This document shows positions 8,051-15,228 of a DNA stretch of 64,000 nt, piece after piece. The notes under the pieces were generated by a model. That model saw nothing but the letters and a program-made list of their open reading frames with translations. It did no database searches and was not told the origin of the DNA. The stretch's first letter is position 1. Each line of letters opens with the position of its first letter. Source of the stretch: Chitinophaga eiseniae (GTDB taxonomy: Bacteria; Bacteroidota; Bacteroidia; Chitinophagales; Chitinophagaceae); NCBI RefSeq assembly GCF_900167135.1, contig NZ_FUWZ01000006.1, forward strand, positions 496,001 through 560,000. The letters run 5' to 3'. The translations under genes and the position numbers were made by a program.

Positions 8051-9220
8051 ATGAAACGGACAACCTGTAAAACATTATTACTTTTCACCGCCGGTCTTTT
8101 CCTGCTCGCCTCCTGTAAAGGCGGCGGCAGTGAAAACCTCACGCCGGCGCCGCCGCCCGGTAATAACGGCGGTGGCAACAACGATACCATCCCGTTCATT
8201 TTCCGGGAAAAAACCGGCGGCTACAGCTGTTATCGTATACCCGCCATTGTTAAAACAAAAACCGGCGTTCTGCTGGCTTTTGCGGAAGCGCGCAAAAACA
8301 ACTGCAAGGACGAAGGCGATATCGACCTGCTGGTCAAACGTTCTTCCGACGGCGGCAAAACATGGAGCGACCCTATCATGGTATGGAACGAAGGCGCCAA
8401 CACCTGTGGCAATCCCGTGCCGGTGCTCGATGAACAGACAGGCCGCCTCCACCTGCTGATGACCTGGAACCTCGGCGAAGACAATATCGGCGCCATCAAC
8501 GCCGGCACCAGTAAAGACACCCGCCGCGTATTCGTCACCAGCAGCGACGACGAAGGCCTCACCTGGGCAGCCGCCAAAGAAATCACAAAAGATGTCAAGA
8601 AACCGGGATGGGGCTGGTACGGTACCGGCCCCTGTCACGGGATACAGCTCAAACACGGCGTCCACGCAGGCAGGCTGGTCATCCCTGCCGATTATATGTC
8701 GGTTAAAACAGCGGATAGCCCTGCCCGTGACTCCGCCCACGTCATCTACTCCGACGATCACGGCCAAAACTGGAAGCTGGGCGGTATCGCCAATAAAGAC
8801 CGCGGCGCCGAAAGCACTGTCGCTGAACTGTCTGACGGACAGCTCATGCTCAATATCCGTAACAGCGCCGGCGGCGCACGGCTTGTGGCCAACAGCACCG
8901 ACGGCGGCGCCTCCTGGCTGCCCGTCAGGGCCGACTATACGCTGGTAGAACCCATCTGCCAGGGCAGCCTGCTCTCCTATAAACAATGGCTGTTCTTCTC
9001 CAATCCGGCCAGCACCGCCCGGGAAAACATGACCATCCGTCTCAGCACAGATGACGGCAACAACTGGAGCAAGGCCTGTAAAATATACAGCGGCCCTTCA
9101 GCTTACTCCGACATCGTGATGTTGTCTGACACGGAGATCGCCATCTTCTACGAAGCCGGCTATAAAAAACCCTACGAAGGAATTGCTTATAAAGTGGTGC
9201 CTGTCACCGATTTTAAATAG
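8051..9220 (+). CDS. Exo-alpha-sialidase lipoprotein (GH33), copy 1
   Basis: A 389-aa neuraminidase. The signal peptide has a lipobox (LLASC), then a Gly/Pro/Asn-rich linker suited to an outer-membrane lipoprotein. The six-bladed propeller starts with the YRIP form of the FRIP motif near residue 60, which contributes one of the three arginines binding the sialate carboxylate. The candidate acid/base Asp follows in DEGDIDLL. Five Asp boxes are visible (SSDGGKTW, SDDEGLTW, SDDHGQNW, STDGGASW, STDDGNNW). The late block EPICQGSLL is shared with its neighbour. It should release terminal sialic acid from glycans at the cell surface. Six bp separate it from a second sialidase, so the pair probably arose by duplication. 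Confidence 0.93.
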   Translation: MKRTTCKTLLLFTAGLFLLASCKGGGSENLTPAPPPGNNGGGNNDTIPFIFREKTGGYSCYRIPAIVKTKTGVLLAFAEARKNNCKDEGDIDLLVKRSSDGGKTWSDPIMVWNEGANTCGNPVPVLDEQTGRLHLLMTWNLGEDNIGAINAGTSKDTRRVFVTSSDDEGLTWAAAKEITKDVKKPGWGWYGTGPCHGIQLKHGVHAGRLVIPADYMSVKTADSPARDSAHVIYSDDHGQNWKLGGIANKDRGAESTVAELSDGQLMLNIRNSAGGARLVANSTDGGASWLPVRADYTLVEPICQGSLLSYKQWLFFSNPASTARENMTIRLSTDDGNNWSKACKIYSGPSAYSDIVMLSDTEIAIFYEAGYKKPYEGIAYKVVPVTDFK

Positions 9221-9226
9221 AGAGAC

Positions 9227-10384
9227 ATGAAGATTTCCGTTTATGCCTTCCTGTTATGGATGGTATTTTTTCCCCAGCTGCTGCTGGCACAGCGCGATAG
9301 CATGGCCCTGTTCAGCGCCGGCGCCGACGGTTACAGCAGCTACCGCATCCCCGTGCTGCTGACAGCTCCCAATGGCCAGCTGCTGGCTTTCTGCGAAGGC
9401 AGGAAAGCCAGCGCCTCCGACGCCGGTGACATCGACATCCTGCTGAAACGCTCCGCCGACGGCGGTAAAACATGGTCGGCCACACAGGTGGTATGGGATG
9501 ACGGCCCGCATACCTGCGGTAATCCCTGCCCCGTAGTAGACGCCACCACCGGCGTTATCTGGCTCCTGCTCACCCGCAACGAAGGACAGGACAAAGAACA
9601 TGATATCATCCATAAAAAAGCTACGCACACACGTACCGTATGGGTCTCCAAAAGTGAAGACAACGGCGCCACCTGGTCCAAACCGGCAGACATCACCGCC
9701 ACTACCAAAGATCCGCAATGGGGATGGTACGCCACCGGCCCCGGTATCGGGATACAGCTCCAGCACGGCCCGCACAAAGGCCGGCTGCTGATTCCCTGCG
9801 ACCACAGCTATGACGACAGCAGCGGCCGCGTGGCCAAAGGTCCCTACGAATACGGCTCCCACGTTATCTACAGCGACGACCACGGGCAGTCCTGGCAACG
9901 GGGCGGCAACATCCGCCCTAAAGTCAACGAGTGCCAGTTGACCGAACTGGCCGACGGTAAAGGCGGCCTGCTGATGAGCCTCCGCTCCTATTTCGGCCGT
10001 GGCCTGCGGACACAGTCCGTAAGTCAGGACGGCGGCGACAGCTGGAGCACACCCACAGACGTACCCACCCTCGCCGATCCCATTTGCCAGGCCAGCCTTG
10101 TCCGCTATCGCTGGCCCTCCCGCAAACGCAGCGGCATCCTGCTGTTCCTCAATCCGGACAGCGACAAACGGATGAATATGACGCTCAAGGCCAGCACCGA
10201 CGACGGACGCAGCTGGCAGCCGTTGCGCGTATTGCACGCCGGCCCGGCAGCCTATTCCGCCCTGGCGGTACTGCCCAACGGCGACATTGGCTGCCTCTAC
10301 GAGGCGGGCGAAAAAAGCGCCTACAGCCATATCGTCTTCCAGAAAATCAGTAAAAAAGTGATAAGCCATATCCATCAACAATAA
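9227..10384 (+). CDS. Exo-alpha-sialidase (GH33), copy 2, non-lipidated
   Basis: A 385-aa neuraminidase homologous to the upstream protein. It has a classical cleavable signal peptide (ends near LLLAQRD) and no lipobox cysteine, so it is probably periplasmic or secreted. The YRIP arginine motif lies near residue 38, followed by SDAGDIDILL with the candidate catalytic Asp. Five Asp boxes are visible (SADGGKTW, SEDNGATW, SDDHGQSW, SQDGGDSW, STDDGRSW). The block DPICQASLVRY and the ECQLTEL segment, a likely nucleophile-partner glutamate, also fit GH33. The different localisation of the two copies suggests they act on different substrates or compartments. Thirteen bp separate it from the lyase gene. 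Confidence 0.93.
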   Translation: MKISVYAFLLWMVFFPQLLLAQRDSMALFSAGADGYSSYRIPVLLTAPNGQLLAFCEGRKASASDAGDIDILLKRSADGGKTWSATQVVWDDGPHTCGNPCPVVDATTGVIWLLLTRNEGQDKEHDIIHKKATHTRTVWVSKSEDNGATWSKPADITATTKDPQWGWYATGPGIGIQLQHGPHKGRLLIPCDHSYDDSSGRVAKGPYEYGSHVIYSDDHGQSWQRGGNIRPKVNECQLTELADGKGGLLMSLRSYFGRGLRTQSVSQDGGDSWSTPTDVPTLADPICQASLVRYRWPSRKRSGILLFLNPDSDKRMNMTLKASTDDGRSWQPLRVLHAGPAAYSALAVLPNGDIGCLYEAGEKSAYSHIVFQKISKKVISHIHQQ

Positions 10385-10397
10385 GCACAACGAACAC

Positions 10398-11333
10398 ATG
10401 AACGACATGACAGCAACACGTATTCAGGGACTGGTGGCCGCACCATTCACGCCCATGCACGCCGACGGCAGTATCCATACAGAACGGATACACGAAATAG
10501 TGCAAACACTGATCAGCAACGGCATCAAAGGTATGTTTGTATGCGGCAGCACCGGTGAAGGCCCCTCCATGACCACCGCCGAAAGAATGGAAGCCGCCGC
10601 CACCTTTATCCGCGCGGCTGACAAAAAACTGAAGGTCTTTGTGCACGTAGGGCACAACAGCCTGCAGGAGGCGCAACAGCTGGCCGCCCATGCACAGGAA
10701 CATGGCGCCGATTTTATCTCCGCCACGCTACCCACGTACTTTAAGATACAGACTATCCCCGGCCTGATCGACAGCCTGGCCACCATAGCGGCAGGTGCGC
10801 CCAGGCTGCCCCTGTTCTACTACAATATCCCGGCGCTGACAGGCATCTCGCTGGATATGGTCGCTTTCCTCGAACAAGCCGCCGGCAAACTGCCTACCCT
10901 TGCCGGCATCAAATACACCGCACCGTTCATGCACGACTTCCAGGCGTGTATGCATGCCAGTGAGGGACGCTACGAACTGCTCTATGGCACCGACGAGATG
11001 CTGTTGAGCGCCCTTGCCACAGGTTCCCACGGCTTTATCGGCAGCACCTATAATTTCGCCGCACCGTTGTACCTGGAGCTGATACAGGCGTTCAACGACG
11101 GACAACTGCAAAAGGCGCAGCAATGCCAGTTACGCTCCGTGGAAATGGTACGCATCATCGTCAAATACGGCGGGCTGCGCGCACAGAAAGCCATGATGCG
11201 TATGATAGGCCTCGACTGTGGCAATGTAAGATTACCATTACAACCTTTTGAAGAGAACGAGTATATTTCCATGGAAAAAGACCTGCGTGCCATCGGTTTC
11301 TTCGACTGGTGCACCCGGGTAGCTAAACCATAA
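10398..11333 (+). CDS. nanA: N-acetylneuraminate lyase
   Basis: A 311-aa class I aldolase of the DHDPS/NAL superfamily. It should split N-acetylneuraminate into N-acetylmannosamine and pyruvate in the cytoplasm. The carboxylate-binding GSTGEG lies at about residues 50-55, the catalytic Tyr in YYNIP near 140, and the Schiff-base Lys in GIKYTA near 172. The segment after this (YGTDEMLL...GFIGSTYNF) matches the NAL subgroup rather than dihydrodipicolinate synthase, and the sialidase neighbours agree. A second ATG three codons in is an alternative start. No ManNAc epimerase or kinase gene follows, so downstream catabolism must be encoded elsewhere. Confidence 0.92.
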   Translation: MNDMTATRIQGLVAAPFTPMHADGSIHTERIHEIVQTLISNGIKGMFVCGSTGEGPSMTTAERMEAAATFIRAADKKLKVFVHVGHNSLQEAQQLAAHAQEHGADFISATLPTYFKIQTIPGLIDSLATIAAGAPRLPLFYYNIPALTGISLDMVAFLEQAAGKLPTLAGIKYTAPFMHDFQACMHASEGRYELLYGTDEMLLSALATGSHGFIGSTYNFAAPLYLELIQAFNDGQLQKAQQCQLRSVEMVRIIVKYGGLRAQKAMMRMIGLDCGNVRLPLQPFEENEYISMEKDLRAIGFFDWCTRVAKP

Positions 11334-11344
11334 AATCCACGTTC

Positions 11345-12253
11345 ATGAAAAAACTTCTCTTCATCAGCATGCTGACCGCCGGCGTCTATGCCGCACATGC
11401 CCAACAGGGCAAACCGCTTCTGTTATATCCCGAGGGGGTGCCTAACTCAAAAACAGCGCCCACCGGTTATAAGGAAGACATCGATAGCAACCGGGCCCGG
11501 ATGGTGACACAGCCGGAGCTGATCCCCTTTCCGGCGCCCGCCGGAAAGGCTACCGGCGCAGCGGTCGTGATCTGCCCGGGCGGTGGTTATGGCAGCGTGG
11601 TGATAGGCCGCGAAGGGTATACTATCGCACGGCGGTTTCAGGCTGCAGGCGTTTCCGCTTTTATCGTTAAATACCGGCTGCCGGACGACCGTATCATGCC
11701 GGACAAATCAAAAGGACCGCTGCAGGATGCACAACGTGCCTTGCAACTTGTACGGCAACATGCGGCGGAATGGGGACTGCAACCCGGTAAAACCGGTATC
11801 ATCGGCTTTTCCGCTGGTGGACACCTCGCATCTACCGTAGGGACCCATTTTGCGCAGCCGGTCATCAACAATGCCGCACAACTCAATCTCCGCCCGGATT
11901 TCATGATACTCGTCTACCCGGTGATCAGCTTTACTTCGTACATGCATACCGGTTCACGGAAAGCGCTGATCGGTGAAAACCCTGACAGCGCCCACATTAA
12001 ACTATACAGCAACGAACTTCAGGTGACCGCACAGACGCCGCCCACTTTCCTGCTGCACGCCCAGGACGACAAAGTGGTGCCGGTCCAAAACAGCCTGCTG
12101 TTCTACAACGCGCTGGTGAATGCCGGCGTAAAAGCAGAAATGCACCTGTACCAGAATGGCGGTCATGGTTTTGGACTGTACAACAAAACCACGCAGGACG
12201 ACTGGTTTGAGCGATGCCTTCACTGGATGCAGGCCAATGGCTGGATACAATGA
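11345..12253 (+). CDS. Secreted alpha/beta-hydrolase esterase, candidate sialate O-acetylesterase
   Basis: A 302-aa protein with a signal peptide (ends near AAHAQQ) and an alpha/beta-hydrolase fold of the acetylxylan esterase/BD-FAE type. The oxyanion-hole motif is CPGGGYG, the nucleophile elbow is GFSAGGH with Ser near residue 155, the acid is probably Asp in HAQDDKVVPV, and the His is in NGGHGFGLY near the C-terminus. It sits inside the sialic acid operon, 11 bp after the lyase. Sialic acids are often O-acetylated, and acetyl groups block many sialidases and lyases, so deacetylation of sialate is the most sensible role. Family members usually act on acetylated plant glycans, so the substrate is inference. 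Confidence 0.8.
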   Translation: MKKLLFISMLTAGVYAAHAQQGKPLLLYPEGVPNSKTAPTGYKEDIDSNRARMVTQPELIPFPAPAGKATGAAVVICPGGGYGSVVIGREGYTIARRFQAAGVSAFIVKYRLPDDRIMPDKSKGPLQDAQRALQLVRQHAAEWGLQPGKTGIIGFSAGGHLASTVGTHFAQPVINNAAQLNLRPDFMILVYPVISFTSYMHTGSRKALIGENPDSAHIKLYSNELQVTAQTPPTFLLHAQDDKVVPVQNSLLFYNALVNAGVKAEMHLYQNGGHGFGLYNKTTQDDWFERCLHWMQANGWIQ

Positions 12254-12273
12254 TCCGGCGTAAAACACACGTG

Positions 12274-14862
12274 ATGAAAAAACTGATTCTTCCTTTATTA
12301 CTGATATTCGGTATGTCTTTCCAAACGACGGTCAGTCGCGGCCAGGAGCCGCCGACCGGCTATTTTTCCTGGGGACAGCTCCCCACCCTGCCAGACGCCT
12401 TTGGATTTGCCGGCGTTTTCGCCGGCGTGTCCAACAATGCGCTGCTCGTAGCCGGCGGCGCTAATTTCCCCGATGGCGGCGCCCCCTGGAATGGTGGCGT
12501 AAAACAATGGCATGATCAGATATGGGCGCTGGAAAAAACCGATGGACGGTGGAAACCCGCCGGCAAGCTACCTATGCCGCTGGGTTACGGCGTCTCCGCT
12601 TCCTGGCGAGATGCACTGGTATGCGTAGGTGGCAGCAACAGGGACGGCCACACGACCAAAGCTTTCCTCCTGCGCTATGCCAACGGTCAGGTACAAACGG
12701 AGCCATTGCCCGATCTGCCTGCCGCCAGTGCCAATGCCTGTGGAGCCCTCGATGGCGACATTCTTTATATTGCCGGCGGTACCGAAGCCCCGGCTGACAC
12801 TACCGCCAACAGGTACTTCTGGTCGATAGACCTTTCCCGGCCTGCCGCCAGCCGGCAGTGGCAAACGCTGCCTCCATGGCCCGGACCGGCACGCATGCTG
12901 GCAGTAGCAGGCATACAACAGCATCATTTTTACCTGTTCAGCGGCGTACATACGTCTACGTTACCCGGCGACGCTACCATCCACCGCACCTTCCTTACGG
13001 ACGCTTTTTGCTATGAACCGGGCAAAGGATGGCGTAATATAGCGCCCATGCCGCACCCCGCCGCGGCGGCCCCTACACCCGCCTTCAGCGCCGGACAGTC
13101 GCAGCTGCTGCTTTTCGGTGGCGACGATGGTAAATACTTTGAGCAGAGCGGCGCATTGAAAGAAAAACATCCGGGTTTCTCCGATGACATACTGGGCTAC
13201 AACACCATCACCGACAGCTGGGCGGTTACCGGCCGGATGCCGGTCCAGAAAGCCGGTGACAGTGTGACTAACCCTAACGGCAGTACGTGGGCGCCGGTCA
13301 CCACACCGACGGTGATGTGGCAGGGACAGCTGATCATCCCCAGCGGGGAAGTAAGGCCGGCTACCAGGACGCCGCGGGTACTAACGGCCACGCCTACACA
13401 ACCACCCAGTGGCTTCCGGTTGACCGACTGGCTCGTGGTGGGATTGTATTTCCTGCTGGTAGTGGGCATCAGCGTGGCCGTATCACGTAACATGCAAAAC
13501 ACCACCAGCGATTTTTTCCTGGGCGGCGGAAAGATTCCCTGGTGGGCAGCCGGCCTGAGTATCTTCGGCTCCAAACTCAGTGCGCTAACCTTTATCGCCA
13601 TCCCGGCCAAAGCCTTCGCCACCGACTGGGTTTATTTCCTCAACAACATGATGATCGTAGTGGTGGCGCCGCTCATCGTCTATTTTTATCTGCCGTATTT
13701 CCGTAAGCTGAAACTGACCAGCGTATACGAATACCTGGCGATCCGCTTCAGTCCCGGTGTGAAACTGCTGGGCAGCTTTACTTTTCTGGTGTTCCAGGTC
13801 AGCCGGCTGGGCATTGTGATATACCTGCCGGCGCTGGTACTGAGCGCCGTTACCGGTGTAAACATCATCATTTGTATCGCGGCTACCAGCGCCATCACTA
13901 CGGCGTATAGCGCCTCCGGCGGTATTGAAGCGGTTATCTGGACGGAAGTAATGCAGGTAGGCGTATTGCTGGGCGGCGCGTTACTCAGCCTGGTATTTAT
14001 CTCCAAATCGTTGGACGGTGGCTTTGGCCAGATGTTTACCGAAGCGGCTGCGCATGGCAAATTCCGGCTGGCGATATTACAGTGGGACATTACACAGCCT
14101 GTGCTGTGGGTGGTTTTTGTAGGCGGGTTCCTGACGCAGCTCGTCACCTATTCCTCCGACCAGGTGGTGGTGCAACGTTACCTGACCACCTCCACGGAAA
14201 AGGAAGCCCGGCAATCTATCTACACCAACGCGCTGCTGGTAATACCAGCATCGCTGATCTTTTTCCTGGTAGGGACAGCATTGTGGGCCTACTTCCGGCA
14301 CCATCCGGCTAATCTGAATCCGCATGGCAATACCGATGACGTGTTTCCCTGGTATATTTCCCAGCAGCTGCCGGCGGGACTTGCCGGGCTGGTGATAGCA
14401 GGCCTTTTTGCGGCTACCATGTCTACCATCAGCTCCAGCATGAACGCCATTGCCACGGTGATCACTACCGACTTTTACCCGCTGTTCAGGCCTGCGGCCG
14501 ATGACCGCCAGCGGTTTGTATTCGCCCGCAGGACAACGGTGATGCTCGGCGCACTCGGGTGTGGCATTGCGCTCTACCTGGTGTCGCTGCATAACACCTC
14601 CATCTGGGACCAGTACCTGAAAATCATCGGCCTGTTTGGCGGTTGCCTGGCGGGGATGTTCCTGGCAGGAATATTCTTCCCGAAAGTGAATGCACGGGGT
14701 ATCATGATCGGTTTTGCCATCAGCGCCATCAGCCTGTATTTTGTGCAGCGATATACCAACATCAACTTTTTCCTGTACCCGGCCGTAGCGGTAGTGATCT
14801 GCGTGGTGACCGGTTATCTCGCTTCTTTGGGCGGCAACCGGGACGCGTCTCAAACAGCGTAA
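12274..14862 (+). CDS. NanM-like kelch mutarotase fused to a sodium:solute symporter
   Basis: An 862-aa two-domain protein. The signal peptide (ends near TVSRGQ) leads a kelch-type beta-propeller (about residues 25-370) resembling N-acetylneuraminate epimerase NanM and the cyclically permuted mutarotases: VAGGANFPDG, VCVGGSNRDG, YIAGGTEAP and LFGGDDGKY blades. After a Thr/Pro-rich linker, a sodium:solute symporter (SSS/SGLT) begins near residue 381 (DWLVVGLYFLLVVGI), with about 12-14 membrane segments, an FFLGGGKIPWWAAGLS helix-1 motif and SSDQVVVQRYL. The propeller would convert alpha-sialic acid released by sialidase to the beta form in the periplasm and hand it to the transporter. I chose the ATG at 12274 because an earlier in-frame start overlaps the upstream gene and spoils the signal peptide. 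Confidence 0.88.
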   Translation: MKKLILPLLLIFGMSFQTTVSRGQEPPTGYFSWGQLPTLPDAFGFAGVFAGVSNNALLVAGGANFPDGGAPWNGGVKQWHDQIWALEKTDGRWKPAGKLPMPLGYGVSASWRDALVCVGGSNRDGHTTKAFLLRYANGQVQTEPLPDLPAASANACGALDGDILYIAGGTEAPADTTANRYFWSIDLSRPAASRQWQTLPPWPGPARMLAVAGIQQHHFYLFSGVHTSTLPGDATIHRTFLTDAFCYEPGKGWRNIAPMPHPAAAAPTPAFSAGQSQLLLFGGDDGKYFEQSGALKEKHPGFSDDILGYNTITDSWAVTGRMPVQKAGDSVTNPNGSTWAPVTTPTVMWQGQLIIPSGEVRPATRTPRVLTATPTQPPSGFRLTDWLVVGLYFLLVVGISVAVSRNMQNTTSDFFLGGGKIPWWAAGLSIFGSKLSALTFIAIPAKAFATDWVYFLNNMMIVVVAPLIVYFYLPYFRKLKLTSVYEYLAIRFSPGVKLLGSFTFLVFQVSRLGIVIYLPALVLSAVTGVNIIICIAATSAITTAYSASGGIEAVIWTEVMQVGVLLGGALLSLVFISKSLDGGFGQMFTEAAAHGKFRLAILQWDITQPVLWVVFVGGFLTQLVTYSSDQVVVQRYLTTSTEKEARQSIYTNALLVIPASLIFFLVGTALWAYFRHHPANLNPHGNTDDVFPWYISQQLPAGLAGLVIAGLFAATMSTISSSMNAIATVITTDFYPLFRPAADDRQRFVFARRTTVMLGALGCGIALYLVSLHNTSIWDQYLKIIGLFGGCLAGMFLAGIFFPKVNARGIMIGFAISAISLYFVQRYTNINFFLYPAVAVVICVVTGYLASLGGNRDASQTA

Positions 14863-14973
14863 ACCGGGAAGTGTAGACAGCGCACTGTGCATGAATCGCA
14901 TCAGTTTAAATGGCATCAACCTTTATAAATAATTCATTTTCAGTTCATTTAATTTCGGCATGTTTTTCCCGGC

Positions 14974-14981
14974 TATTTTTG
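14974..14981 (+). promoter_or_regulatory. -7 box upstream of a small gene
   Basis: TATTTTTG is an exact match to TAnnTTTG, 13 nt before the ATG of the 54-aa gene at 14995. No clear TTTG is seen at -33. Transcription would start only a few bases before the ATG. Confidence 0.4.
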
Positions 14982-14994
14982 AAAACCCGTTTTT

Positions 14995-15159
14995 ATGAAA
15001 CGCAATCGTCAAAACAAAACGGCTAAGATGAACCGGGGCCGTCCTCACAATGAACAGGATGAAAGGATGAATCATCCAACATCCGAACAGAACATGCAGA
15101 ACCGGGAACACCCCATCGACACATCAAAAAAACATGGTGAACACCGTAAAGGAAAATAG
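14995..15159 (+). CDS. Small, highly charged protein of 54 aa
   Basis: ATG to TAG gives 54 residues, very hydrophilic: Asn, Gln, His, Lys, Arg and Glu dominate (for example NRQNKTAKMNRGRP, HPIDTSKKHGEHRKGK). No hydrophobic core is visible, so it is probably disordered. Support comes from an exact -7 box just upstream and a strong terminator 17 bp after the stop. It has no homology that I recognise. It could be a small stress-type or nucleic-acid-binding protein, but nothing in the sequence proves that. It lies after the nan operon but has its own signals. Confidence 0.5.
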   Translation: MKRNRQNKTAKMNRGRPHNEQDERMNHPTSEQNMQNREHPIDTSKKHGEHRKGK

Positions 15160-15175
15160 GCCCAGTGTTCATAAT

Positions 15176-15210
15176 AAAAGTGGCCCGGAAAAATTCCGGG
15201 CCACTTTTTT
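15176..15210. terminator. Bidirectional Rho-independent terminator
   Basis: A 15-bp stem (AAAAGTGGCCCGGAA / TTCCGGGCCACTTTT) with a short A-rich loop and T-tracts on both sides. It ends the small plus-strand gene and the converging minus-strand gene at 15229-17229. Confidence 0.92.
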
Positions 15211-15228
15211 ATTTTATGGAGCGATACA

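Noticed and set aside
10398..11333. Dihydrodipicolinate synthase as the identity of the lyase gene
   Set aside because: The DHDPS/NAL fold fits both, but the late GFIGSTYNF block, YYNIP and the sialidase neighbours favour N-acetylneuraminate lyase.
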